Assembly: GCA_905250025.1 (NCBI GenBank)
Contig: CAJNOJ010000018.1
Span: forward strand, 682,001-746,000
Direction of reading: 5' to 3'
DNA: 64,000 bases
From: Adineta ricciae
Lineage: Eukaryota; Rotifera; Eurotatoria; Adinetida; Adinetidae
Part shown: in pieces, positions 30,993 to 43,649 of the stretch
Layout: the number at the start of each line of letters is the position of its first letter
Numbering within the stretch: the first letter of the stretch is position 1
The notes under the pieces: generated by a model
What the model was told of the DNA's origin: nothing
The model's input: the letters and a program-made list of their open reading frames with translations, nothing else
Database searches by the model: none
Translations under genes and position numbers: made by a program

Positions 30993-33258
30993 CTTAAGAC
31001 ACGTTTACAAATAGAGAATCGTTTTGTTTTCTTCGTATAAACACGACCATTGGTCAATATATTTAGAGTTTATATTAATCATTCTCTCCTTTCTCGCTCT
31101 CTTTTTCTCTCTCCTTCTCTTTCTATTGGAGATATCGATCGTTATTCGTCGTTCATTACCGTCAATTGCAAAAAAGGGTTCCTTTTTATTGAAAAAAGAA
31201 ATACAGCTGCTACTGATATTTGAAGTTCATCTTATAAATTTCATTCTATTTTATTGAGAAAAATAAGGCTGGGAAAAGATTATCAATCATTACCTCCTCC
31301 CGATCAATAAGCGCTCCTCTCGTTTTCTTTTGAGTACGTCATTGAACTAGTTGTTGCTGGTGTATATATGCCGACTTTGCTTCTATACACTTTTCACATT
31401 ATACATTTGATTTTCCTGATCATTGTCGTCGACAATAAGTGACTCTCTTTTGTGCTAGGGCGCTTTAAATTTAACATCGATAAGAAGAACTTAACGTTGA
31501 AAGTAAAAGAAAGCCATTCCACTCAACGGCGACAAGACTTTTTCTTAATCATGTCGAATTGAATGATTAAATCGGTGTGTGAAATCGAAACTCTCAAACT
31601 TTCCATGTATTTTGTTTGGGCTTGATCGAGAAGAAAAATCAATCATCATTCACATAATGATGTGTGAAATGTAATCATGAATATGCATTCATATTGCTGA
31701 ATTTTATATTGTTATTCAAGCTAAAACACCTTGCACTATCTAAACAAAAGCTCGTGTCTGAGAAAAAAAACAAAATGACGAGTATAATGTTTTAAAATAA
31801 CAATCACTAGTGACTGAATCTGATTCGCAAAGAGTTTTGTTTTCAAATCATCATCGACGTCGTCTCTTTGGCTAGTTATTGGCGTCAGTGAAAAACATCC
31901 GGAAATGGATATAAATACATGCCTTGTCGAAACATTCAGTGCAGGAAATCAATTAAAAAAAGCCAATAATAACAACGACATATTTCGTCAATTTGGCTTA
32001 AAAACATTCTTTTCTATGAAATAATTAGTGAGATCGATATAAATAGTATCTATCCTGCTGAGCACATGCCAGCTCACATTCTTCGTTTGTTGTTTGATCT
32101 TCATGTAATATGACATCATACATATGATTATGTCGTCGTCGTTCAAGATGACTCGTTTTACTTTTGCTGCCCTGTAATCAAATGAAATTGCTCGTGCGTA
32201 TGTATCTATTGAGTTGTCGATCAACAAGTCGCTTGCTGAGATATATCATTGCCGCGTATTCTTTTGATGGAACACACACACACATATATACTTAGTTGTT
32301 TCTTCTTCGAGTATTTTGACTCTTGTGATGAAGTTACAAGAAAACAGAATGAACCAGGGAGTCCATTGATGATCAATTGGCAAACGAAGAAAATGACACT
32401 TAACACAAATATGTGAAGATGATATCGAGAAGACGAAAAAAAGTATCTTACTGACGAATCTTAATTGAAATGTGGTCAGTTTGTTATACAGGATATCAGA
32501 TCAAATGAAATTATCAACCTTCGTAAGTGAGAGATGGCTGAAAACTCGTATACATGTCAAGTAAGCATGCAAAAAAAAAGAAGACGAACGCAAGTTATTA
32601 CCTTGTCATTAAGGTACTAATGAGTCTATAAAATAAGATTCTATCAATTCTCTATTATCGACAATAAAGAAAATGCGATGAACTTTTTTAACTAGTCCAG
32701 CTGTCGATGTTGTTAACTCAATTCGCGATTCAGACTTGTCTAGTCATTCTGTGTTGATGATCATCGAGTGTTTGTTTCTTCTGCGTACATTCATACGGGT
32801 TAGTCCAAGCACGAAATTACACATGTGTATATGTATGGCTGTATAGAAAGAGATACAAGCAAAAGGAAACAGGAGATGAAACCTGTAATAGCTTATATTA
32901 GACATTAGTATACGGACGAATGCATTTCTTTAGAAGATTGTTCGTTTGCATTCGAATCTGTAATCTCGATGCATGATTTGATAAAAATATACGGAGCAAA
33001 GGACATACATACATCTGGATATGTCTTATCAGTTGAAAGATTTCCGTTATATTGTGATATGAGCGAAAGAAATTATCAGAAGAAGACGAAGAATATAAAA
33101 GACACAAAGTAAACGATCGACACATTATTTTCACAATTGTACTGTTCATATCGAAGATATCTTTACTTCACCAATATTAGTATAATATTTGATTCCATAT
33201 CGTATTATAAGTATAGAAAAGAGTTTACAAGCTGAAGGACAGAGAGAATGGTCATAAT
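30993..33258. other. Non-coding region upstream of known AP-2 exons
   Basis: About 2.2 kb with no recognised gene. The missing AP-2 first exon and promoter probably lie here. Several short AT-rich repeats and pyrimidine tracts occur, but no motif that I can assign. Confidence 0.4.
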
Positions 33259-34230
33259 TTAAAAGTAATCACCTTGCCAAAACGTCGCATGACCACCCAA
33301 ATAAGCAGCTTTAATCTTTTCCAAAACATCTCTTGACAATCGGATATTTCGAATCATCGTATGATCATTTTTACTGACAGTAACAACACCTGCCCATTGA
33401 TCTAATTCATTCAAACCCATGTATTGTGGCACTGTATGTAAACGAATTGTTTTTAGCTGTGGATGTCGTCTATGTACTTCATTTGCTGCTAATTTCAAAA
33501 GTTTCTTTTCGGTTTCGACATTCGCCGCTCGCCATTCTGATACGTAGGTATTTTCTGCACTATCGGGATGAGTAATAACAATGTAACCCTGGTCGGATAA
33601 TAAATATGCAATGGCGTTTTCTTTTCGCCAATTCCAGCCAACCCAATGTTGAAACATGCTGACCGGTGATCGACTGAATTGGTATGTTCGAGGTTTATTC
33701 GAATGAATGTCGAGTAAAAGTTGACAATTAGATGAAAGTAGGTCATTTATCGGGTACCATTGATGGTGATTATCTCCAGAGGAGCTAAAATGATTCCACT
33801 GAACGCTAATGGGCGATGGCAGGGCGATTTGTTCCCAACCCAGAACTAAATAATGATTCGGCCGGCCTGTGCCTAATACAGATATATCGAATTCTTCACT
33901 TTGTTCCATTTTTGTTATAGCCATTCGTAATAATTCACGTGAATAACCATGTTTTCTATGCTCCTCTAATGTAGCAACATTTGATATGGCACCACATAAG
34001 TATTCTACATTGTCATCACGAGATCGAATATACAATCGTCGGATATGTACTGCACTAACGAGTTTGTCATTCACCCAAGCACCTAAAGTGTCACCGAATT
34101 GATAGCGAGGTGATTCTTTTTCCGAGAAATAACGCTCAAAATACTCTGGTTGAGTTTTAAACACTGCATACCACAAGTCAAGTGCTTGCTGTTGTTCATG
34201 TTTCTCAACGGGACGATAGATAACTGACAT
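33259..34230 (-). CDS. GNAT-family N-acetyltransferase, bacterial Eis-like
   Basis: An intronless 323-aa protein. The N-terminal ~150 residues form a GNAT fold with a core acetyl-CoA-binding stretch (SNVATLEEHRKHGYSREL), preceded by LVSAVHIRR and a Cys-Gly-Ala strand. The remainder looks like the second GNAT-like and C-terminal sterol-carrier-like parts of bacterial Eis-type acetyltransferases (COG4552-like). That assignment is inference from length and N-terminal pattern. Substrate unknown. No signal peptide is seen. An uninterrupted 972-nt frame among intron-rich neighbours, beside PEPC, suggests acquisition from bacteria. Confidence 0.75.
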   Translation of the reverse strand: MSVIYRPVEKHEQQQALDLWYAVFKTQPEYFERYFSEKESPRYQFGDTLGAWVNDKLVSAVHIRRLYIRSRDDNVEYLCGAISNVATLEEHRKHGYSRELLRMAITKMEQSEEFDISVLGTGRPNHYLVLGWEQIALPSPISVQWNHFSSSGDNHHQWYPINDLLSSNCQLLLDIHSNKPRTYQFSRSPVSMFQHWVGWNWRKENAIAYLLSDQGYIVITHPDSAENTYVSEWRAANVETEKKLLKLAANEVHRRHPQLKTIRLHTVPQYMGLNELDQWAGVVTVSKNDHTMIRNIRLSRDVLEKIKAAYLGGHATFWQGDYF

Positions 34231-35047
34231 GCTAATTTTCTAATTAAATGAATATTATCTACGGAAAATAAATTGCAAATGTTAAATGGAAATATAAGAC
34301 AGAAGAAAAGAGTTATTGAGTAAATCTATTAAATAATCTTTTAAGTAACAATAAGTTACCTACGCGTCAGTATAGATTTGTTCTTTACACGTGTATTAAT
34401 ATGATGACTAGATTCTCTTCATTAATGGAGTTTGATGATCATTGAAATATCAAAAAGGAGTTAGCTATATAAGGTCTACCGTTTGAATAGGTGTTTGTTC
34501 TTTATCAAAGAATAAAAAGAAAGTTATTGACGTATAAAAAAAGATACTTTTATTCTGGACTTGTCAGTGTACTTTGTACTTTCACTTCGAAATGATAGAC
34601 TCCTGTACGTTGCCCTTTCAATGAAATCTGTTATTTTGCATATATATATATATAAAGATAAATTGCTAAGAAAAATTTTAAAAAATGTAAGTATTGAATG
34701 CTTTTCGAGACGAGTTTTCTTTGACTGACTCTGCTCACACGGTAATCAGTGAGATATCTCTTTTTGTACTTGTCTAACGACAAATGCTTCTGTGGCCTTG
34801 TACTTTCGTTTTAAAAAAAGGTTTATCACTAACCCACCCCTTCTTAAGGTATCCTTATGACTCATGTTCGAATAGGGTGGTGTTATTCTTTTTCTCGCGA
34901 AATTAAGACGATGAAAATAGAAGAAAGTCAAACCCGAACATGTTTTCAATGAAAATCAATCTAATTTAGGCCACGCTTATATAAATAAAAAGATGTGTCA
35001 ATATTTGCATAATAAGATGTAAAATTGAAACGAAAATCTTATCCATT
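34231..35047. other. Intergenic region
   Basis: Between two same-strand genes. No supported coding frame. A short TA run lies at 34640-34653. Confidence 0.5.
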
Positions 35048-38000
35048 TTAGCCTGTATTTCTAAGACCTGCTGCGATGCCTGCCATAGTAGTCATCATTG
35101 CTCTGGAAATATCAGCCGGTATATCATCTGGTTGCTTATCACGATTGCGTTGCATTAATTCTGCTTGTAGACCATGTAATGGTTCAATGTAAGGATTGCG
35201 TAATGAAATGATATGTGCCAGTTGTGGTGCGCGTTCTAAGATCTCCTTTTGATCAGTGATACGGAGAACAAGTTCACGCATGTGATGAAGTCGCTGACGT
35301 AGAGATTCACTTAACTTTTGTATGGAAGAATTGGGTTCAAGAAGTTGTTGTTCATAGTAGGCAGTGATGTCTGCATCAGCTTTTGCAAGAACCATCTCAA
35401 GCATATTCATATACATGCGAAAAAATGGCCATGATTTACTCATTTCACGTAATCGGTGAATACCGTCTGGATTAGTTCGGAGATATTCATCGAAAGCATC
35501 ATCGGTACCTAACCAAGCAGGTAGCATAAGTCGAATTTGTCTATAAAAGCTCGTTGTAAATGAGATGCAATACCATGTCTTTAAGTATGAGTACTTACGT
35601 CCAAGCAAATATCCACGGAATTGCTCGTAATGTTTCAACACCACCGTCTTGCCTTCGTTTCGCAGGTCGAGAACCGAGTGGTAGTTGTGAAAGTGCATTC
35701 AACGGAGTAATTCTTCGAAAGTAAGGTACGAAGTCGGGATTTTCACGAACAATTGAATTGTAAGTTTGATGTGCACGATTTGCTAGTTGATTCATTTCTC
35801 CTCGCCATGTTTCTTTTAGTTTTGGCATTGGTAGTAGAGTTGCTTCTAAGACAGAACTTGCGTAGATTTTCATGGATGAGACAGCTAAACCAGGCAGACC
35901 AAACTTGAATCGAATCATCTCACCTTGTTCAGTCACTCGAATGCTATTATTGACAGATCCAGGTGGTTGCGATAGGATAGCTAAAAGATCAGTTAAGATT
36001 CTTTATAATTCACTTAATTTCAGTTTTGACTGTATACCAGAACGTGCCGGACCACCACCTCTTGCTACAGTACCACCACGACCATGAAATAATGTTAATT
36101 CAACACCGTGTTTTTGACAAACTTCTAATAAACGTTCTTGAGCTCGATATTGTGCCCATGCAGCTGCTAATTGACTAAAGTAGAGATAGAGAGTTTTATT
36201 TCACAAACTAATTCATTTTAATCATTACCCGGCATCTTTTGCCGAATCGGAGTATCCAATCATAACTTCTTGTTTATCATTAATCAATTCTCGATACCCT
36301 TCAATTGATAGTAATCGATCAATGACATCACCCGAACGATCCAAATCATCCAATGTTTCAAACAATGGAGCAATCTTAAAAAGAAAATTTTAATACGAAA
36401 CTAAGAATGATGTCTGAACGCTTTCTAACCGGTAGGGTCTTTCCATTGGCCAATTCTTTCATGAATAATGCCACTATTAACACATCCGATGGTTGTCCAG
36501 CCATTGATATGATATAAGTTCCTAATGCTTCCTCACTATCCTTTCGTCCGATGATTTCAAACGTATCCAAAACTTCCTGCGTGTCTGTTGTCCATTTCTG
36601 TCTATGGGAAATTAGTGGTCGTTTAGAAGCCAATTCTTGAAGTAAAAACTTTTGTCTCTTCTCTTCATTCCATTGCGCATATTTTTCTTCGTTTGGAAGG
36701 ATATGTGATAAAATTTCATTTAGTGCATCTGTATGACGTGTCGATTCTTGTCGCAAGTCAAGTTTTGTTAATGTAACACCAAAACAGGCTAAACGACGTA
36801 ATGTGTCCAGTAGATTACCATTCGCAATCAGATCGAGTTTATTTTCGAGTAACGATCGATAGCAGACTTCAAGAGGCTTTTGTAATTGTTCTTTCGAATG
36901 AATTAATTTCGTTTGTGGAGGAATTTCAAAAAATTGATTATCTAATTGAGCTTTCAACCAATCACGCGTTGTTCGAATTTGATGAATCAACTGTTTCAGA
37001 AGTACTCGATAAGGTTCTTTGGCATCTTTATCATCAATCAAATCCAGTAGTTCATCTCTATAAATCAAAACATGAAGTGTACTCGCTCTTTTGAAGACGT
37101 ATCACTTACGATGCTTTGGTCATGGATAGCTCATCTTTGAGCTTTTCCAAATCGAAAAGATAAAGTTCAGCTGCTTGCCAACGACCAAGTAATAAAACTT
37201 CTCTGGTCACTGCAGCAGTGACATTTGGATTACCCTAGGCGAGAAAATCTCGATGATCAACACTGTTCATAGTAGTACGTATCTGAAACTTACATCGCGA
37301 TCACCACCCATCCATGATGCAAATCGAATGGGTGATGCATGTAGAGGTAAACGTTTTCCGGTAATTTCAAGAAGTAGTTGGTCGAGATCTCGTGAGAATA
37401 TTGCCAAAGCTTCCCAAAGTGAAGTTTCCACAACAGCAAAACCCCATTTTGCTTCTTTAAATAGAGAAAAGAGGAAAAAAGTCATTCTCTTCCAACAGGA
37501 TAATTCAACTTACCATCAACAGGTGATGGCTTTTCATGTCGAAATTCATTTGTATGCCATGATTGACAAATTAATTCTTCCAAACGTTCTCGTGTTCGTT
37601 GAACTCTTCTCGAAATGAATTTCTTATCACTTTCCGTGTTGAACATTTCGAGTAATCCTAAGCATTCTTCGATTAAATCATATTTTTTAATTAATGTTCG
37701 TCGTATCGTTTCTGTCGGGTGTGCAGTTAGGACTAATTCGATTCTCATTTTCGAAAGTGTTTCAAATAATAAATCTTTAGCATTGTTCTTTTCGGTTTCT
37801 ACACGTTTGAACACATGACGAAGTGATACACCACCAGCACCGCTCCGATTATAATCATCGACTCCTCCTTTGAAATGAGCTCGATGATGTTGTTCGGCGA
37901 TATTGGCTAATTGAAGAAATTGATTAAATGCACGTGCAACAGGTAGTAAATATTTCTCAGGAAGATTGCGTAAGTAATCGTGTAGTTCTGTTCCATCATC

Positions 38001-38319
38001 TCGACGTTTGGCATATTCGCGTATCGTTTCGATTTTTTCTAGGAAATCTTTACCAAGATCGCGAGTAATTGTGCGTCCGAGACTATCGCCAAGAAGTCGA
38101 ATGTTAATACGAAGTGATTCGTCAACTAGATTATTTTCATTCGTTGAGGTCGATGCACTCTTCGATGAAGGGTAATTGTTCTCATGTCCAACTATGATAC
38201 AAAATGCAATTATCAAATCAATTGAGAAGAACATCCCATAACTTACTACTCAAAAATCTACATTGATTCGTTAGACTTGTAGATTGCAATAGAAAACATC
38301 GAGATGTACGAACGATCAT
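35048..38319 (-). CDS. ppc: Phosphoenolpyruvate carboxylase
   Basis: Carboxylates phosphoenolpyruvate with bicarbonate to oxaloacetate, an anaplerotic step of plants, bacteria and some protists. Nine exons: 38319-38247, 38191-37514, 37454-37294, 37234-37110, 37057-36430, 36374-36229, 36174-36038, 35980-35599 and 35540-35048. They sum to 940 aa in frame, full family length. Visible are LVLTAHPTE with the catalytic His near residue 182, [28 protein letters not shown], the glycine loop [40 protein letters not shown] and the invariant C-terminus RNTG. The glycine loop has Ala where Gly is usual. The first exon encodes a short N-terminus ([12 protein letters not shown]…) with three Arg and no acidic residue, resembling a mitochondrial presequence. 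Nothing is frameshifted. Animals generally lack the enzyme, so horizontal transfer followed by intron gain is likely. Confidence 0.95.
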
Positions 38320-39171
38320 TTTCATTCTTTCATAGTCAGTCTGTGTGTTACTTAGTATTCCGTTTTATCATATACATTTTTATCAAACACTTGTAAAAAG
38401 TCAATTCTATTTATCGCTTACACGAAAACCAATAGTTTTCTCTCTCTGCTAATCAATATTCATACTTGCATGTTTTGCTAAAGAGGTCACTCTTCTCTTA
38501 TTCTAACTGAAGTTGATTCAAAGACAGTTTCTATTCCTTTTTCAAAAAATGGACAAGTTTTGTTTATAAATGAATAACTTATTTCGTAGTTATTTTGGCT
38601 CGTCTCAATTTTGTGTCCATTAGAAATGAGGAGGAATAAGTACGAAACCGAAGTTCAACAGGTATAGTTTTATGCTGCCGTAATAATATGAGATTAACAA
38701 GAATTATTCTGCCAGCCGATACAATAGCAATTCCTTGAAAATAGAGAATGATCAACAAGAGGAAGCGAGACAGAAAAAGCAATAATCGCGTAATTCGAGG
38801 TCATTAATTCATAAAGAAAGAAACAACAGACCTTCGCAAAACATTATCTTACACCGGTTGAAAATGCATCCATGGAAGATAATTATGATATGCGAAACAC
38901 ATAGTTATGTTCATTTCGATTATTAGATCAATAGAAGAATAAACTTAACCTCTATGGATATAACAAGATTAATTGTTAGTGTAAAAATCTCTTTCGAATC
39001 ATTTGGATTTAATTACGAATAAAAAACAAATTGTATGAAATAAAATACAAGGCATGAGCACGCGATTTGCTGAGTAAGAGGTGAGACACTGTTTCAAAAT
39101 GCATATCAAAATGACAAAAGAATACCAGAGAGAAAGGAAGTGAGAAATGAATCGAAGTGAAATCATTTGTT
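38320..39171. other. Intergenic region, PEPC promoter / protocadherin 3' flank
   Basis: AT-rich with no supported coding frame. Confidence 0.5.
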
Positions 39172-42100
39172 TCAAATACTGTATTCTCGTGATGTTATCG
39201 ATGAATTTTTCGCATAATTTACAGTTGTAGGAGGAGGAGGTGGTGTGTCGATCGAATCGTATGTTAAATACGTCGATTGTAAATCAGCGACAGGTCTCCT
39301 CGTGAGTGATTGAACAGTTTTTTTGAAAGTCGAATGAGTCGATGATGTCGACGATGCTGCAGGTGAATGAAATGTTTTCAAATGCTGTGATTGGTGAACA
39401 TTATCATCATGAAATCCAGTTGATTGATGAATACCTACAACAACCACTGTTGATGGTTTGTTATTAATCGATGATTGATGTCGTTGGGCTGGTACAGCAT
39501 AATCAACACTTGTAGAGCTCAAACTCGATGAACGGTGTTGCGCTGTAAGTAGAGGTCGAGCAACTGCGTGAGCACTTGAACTTGATCGAGATAAATCATT
39601 GCTTCCATAACAACTATCTTCCGAACTTCCGCCACTTCCAACTCCCGCGCAAGTTTTGATATCATCATAGGGTTCAAGATGATGATGATGATGATTTGCC
39701 ATTAATTTCTAAAAGTAAAACATATACATTATAGCCATCAATCGAAGTTAATTAGATTCCATCTATTTTCCTAATGGTTCGTTTCCTTGATGTTTAGCAA
39801 ACAAGACAGACTGATCAATATGATTAACAGTTATGTAAACAAAACTAGACGATGTTTGTGTTGTAATGACTATTTGTTTTTCGAATGTTAAATAGTACTG
39901 TAACCTTTTGATCGAATTTAACTGGCAATCTTCGGATTAAATCTGATCAATGTTCGCACAGGTAGATTAATAGAGAGACATGAAAGGTGACCTTTCGAAG
40001 AAATTAAAAGACATAGTGACGATCTAACATACTTTGCTGGTCGTTAGGAGTTTGTCCGCATCGGTCGATTGAAGCATTTCACATGGTTTTTTCAACGATG
40101 TTCGATGGATGTGTCGACATCGTTTTTGTTTGCAGAAAAAGGCGATTAAAATACCCATTGTAATACTAAATATCAATGTTAAGATTGTCGAGATGATGAC
40201 AACAAGAATCATTTCACGTGTAAAGACTGTTTCATGATTATGAAAATATTCTTTACGTTGAAGATCATCTTTTGCCAATTGTTCGGACGTCAATGATGTG
40301 GTGTAGAAGATTTTTTCGCTATATTCACCGATTTTTATATTAACATTGGCTGTTGAACATTTTGTGAATGATTCACCTTGATCACAGACTTTGATTGTCA
40401 GACGATGATGTCCTTGTGGTAAATTGTTCGATTGCGCATAGATCGTTCCATTAAATTCATTTATGTGAAAATATTCATTTTGATTTCCATCAATTATGAC
40501 ATACGTTAGATTGCCATTCATGCCATCATCACGATCGTGAGCAGTGATTGTCGTAATCATAATCATTTTTGTTAAATTTGTGGGTATCAATTCACTTGGA
40601 ATATAGATGGCCGGTGGCGAATCAACGAGTGGTGTATTATCGTTGACGTCAATTAATTCAATTGTAACTGTGACACGATCGGAATGACGGTAATCATTGT
40701 CTTTAGCAGTAACATATACTCGATGGATGGGATGAGTTTCGAAGTCAAGTAGAGCTTTTGTACGTAGCTTTCCAGTTAATAAATCAATTTCGAAAACATC
40801 CTGATCATCAATACATGTGAGCTCATAGTGAATCGTTGTGTTTGTATCGCGATCAGTCGCTTTGAGTTGACCAATTAACGTTCCAATCGGAATATTTTCT
40901 TGAACACGAAATGAATAGGATTCTTGTTCAAATTTTGGTTGATTATCATTAGTATCATTGATATAGACAATAAATGAATGCAGAGTCTCCAGACGTTTTG
41001 GATGTGTTCCATGATCACTGATGTTCAATACTAAATCGTATTTCGATTGAGTTTCGTAATCAAATGAAATGTTATTTGCGGCTGAAAGAACTCCTGTGAA
41101 AGAGTCAATGTGAAATAAACGAGAAGTGTTCGATGCAATTAGAGAATATGTTAGAAGACTGTTGGATGTATTCGGAGCGTCGAGATCTTGTGCATGAAAT
41201 TGAACAAGTTGACTGCTGGGAAGATTATTTTCCTTGATACTGATGGGTGTCGGATATGGATCGAGTGTTGGAGGAGAATCATTGATATCGATAAGAAGGA
41301 TAGTTATATCTTTCTGAGTAATTAATGATGGACCCGTACCTAAATGAATTGAGGAAATTCGAAAGTGCAAAAGAAGGGAGAAAGTAGATGATAATACTAA
41401 CCTTGATCTCTTGCTTCAAAAGTTAAACGATATTGTTCTTGTTGTTCTCTATCGAGCCTTCCGATAATCGATAAACTGTACAGATCATTGAATTGTTCAT
41501 TCAATTGAAATAAATTATTGTATGTTAATAATTTTAAGATAATTTTATCATTGATAGAATCTTTATCACTCACACTTAAATGAAATAAACGCGTATTGAC
41601 AGGTTGTTCTTCTTCGATGTAGAATATATGTTTTCGTGGATCGATTTTACTCGGATCGGCATCCGGTAGAATAAAATCAATATCTGGTGGGCAATCATTG
41701 ACATCCAGAATATCAATTTGAATTTGAGTATAAACATTAATTGCATCCGGTCCATTATCTCGTGCACGGACATTGAATCGATAATTCGTCTCATGTTCAT
41801 AATCTAATGCTTGACGAATTTTGATAACACCTGTTGTAACATTGACTTCAAATGGAAACGACACGGCCGGTGTGTCAGTTATGATTGTATAGTTAATTAA
41901 AGCGTTTAAACCTTCATCATTGTCATAGGCATGTACATGAAGAATATCTGATCCGATAGCAGCATCTTCGCGTAGTTTGATGTGATATTGTTCATGTTCG
42001 AACTTTGGAACATTATCATTTGAATCGAGCACTTGAATATCAAGTGATAGAACGCCGGTTTGTTCACCGTCGGTCGCTAAGATTTTCATTTTGTAGAAAT

Positions 42101-42719
42101 TTCGCGTTTCGCGATCGAGAGATTTCAGTAGACGTAATCCGAGTTGATTTTCTGTATGTAGATCAACAATAGCAAATGTTTGTAATAAATCCTCGTCATT
42201 CGATTCGTCAGACGGAAGAATACGATATTCCAGACGATCTTGATAATCCAAATCAGTTGCTGATGGAAACGATGATACATGACCGATATCAGTGTTTTCC
42301 GATAGACGGATTTGAAATGTTGAGACGGGAAATTTCGGAGAATTATCGTTTATGTTTTCAATTGTGACGTCTAATGATAAGATATCAATGGTCTTCGATG
42401 ATGCGATTATTTCCAATGTTAAGACGCATCGTTCACAATTACAGATATGCGTTTGGCAGAGTTCCTCGCGATCGATCATACGTTTGACAGAGATACGTCC
42501 AGTTAAGGAATCAATCATAAAAAACGAATTATGCGGACTGGAGTCGGATATAAATGAAAACTTGTAGAAGTTGGATGAAGACGAATACACACGACGGAGA
42601 TCATAGATAGATGTTCCGATTGAACTTTGTTCTTTAAGAGATATTGCTGGTAAACGTTGAATTGCCATAGAAATAGGTTGGAAAATAAGAAAAAGTAAGA
42701 AGAACTGGATCACAAACAT
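39172..42719 (-). CDS. Protocadherin-like cell-adhesion protein
   Basis: Single-pass plasma-membrane adhesion receptor. Three exons, 42719-41402, 41339-40033 and 39708-39172, sum to 1053 aa. The N-terminal signal peptide is FFLLFLIFQ-like. Six EC-linker motifs are visible: NINDNSPKF, DSNDNVPKF, DVNDCPPD, DINDSPPT, DTNDNQPKF and DVNDNTP, so about seven cadherin repeats. Ca2+-binding DxD/DRE residues are present (LDRETRN, LDYEHET, LDREQQE, LDFETHP). One TM helix (VVIISTILTLIFSITMGILIAF) is followed by FCKQKRCRH. The cytoplasmic tail of about 190 aa lies mostly in the last exon and is Ser/His-rich with a five-Pro run. No catenin-binding motif is seen, which is protocadherin-like. The ATG is preceded by an acceptor (ctttatctag), implying an upstream untranslated exon. 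Confidence 0.9.
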
Positions 42720-43329
42720 TGTTATATTCTATCTAGATAAAGGAGAGTAAATGAAAAAAATGAATGATGAACAGTAGCTTTACATGAATAATCCCTGTTC
42801 TAATGAGTTAAGACTTGAACAAAGATCAAGTTATACCTATCTCTTTCTCTCTAGTGAATGTTAAAAAAGAAAAGCTGATTGTGCTCAAGATTGTATATGT
42901 TGTTTTTCTTCCTGCATGTCAAAAGAGAGAAAGAGAAGAAAACGAGAAGAGATAACATAGAGATGTCTAAGTACAAAATCGGTGAAAGCGTGTTTATGAT
43001 TACAGATTTTAATGAACAACTTGGTCACGCACCAATTTCCTTTGCTTCGTTTCGTACTCGTTACTGATGCTGCTCAACGAGATTGTATCGATTTGATATG
43101 TACATACATGAATATGTATATGCATAGAAATCGTTCGTTGAACGCTCCACCCAATTTTCGAATTAATGACCGATAGCTTACAAGTGTGAATGGTCATCAA
43201 CCAACGGTGATGTCTTTCTTTTTCTCATTTAGCTCTTATAAACAAGAAGAAGAAAGAACAAAGAAGATGATGAATGTGTGTGTGTATATACAAACTTGTA
43301 TACGACTACAAAGTGACTTCCTTTCCGGN

Positions 43330-43649
43330 ATGTCCGTAATTTCGGTCGACGTTTACTATTTTTTTCTTGTATTTTGTACGACGAACACCCATCATCATCG
43401 AAGAAAAACTTCTTGTCCTACTCTTCAGCAGATAATTGATATTGGTATAAAAATATTGACCTTTACTTTATTTTCATAAACGAAGTGTGATGATATATAC
43501 CGCGACAGACGATTGAATATTTGTTTTATGTCAATAGAATGTATTTTTCTTTGGACATACGTACTGAATCGGATTAATGATGATGATGGGTGTTCGTTGT
43601 ACAAAATACAAGAAGAAAAATAGTAAACGTCGACCGAAATTACGGACAT
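43330..43649. repeat. 71-bp inverted repeat beside an N
   Basis: The arm at 43330-43400 and the arm at 43579-43649 are reverse complements with only a few differences, separated by 178 bp. The left arm begins directly after the single N at 43329. Confidence 0.85.
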
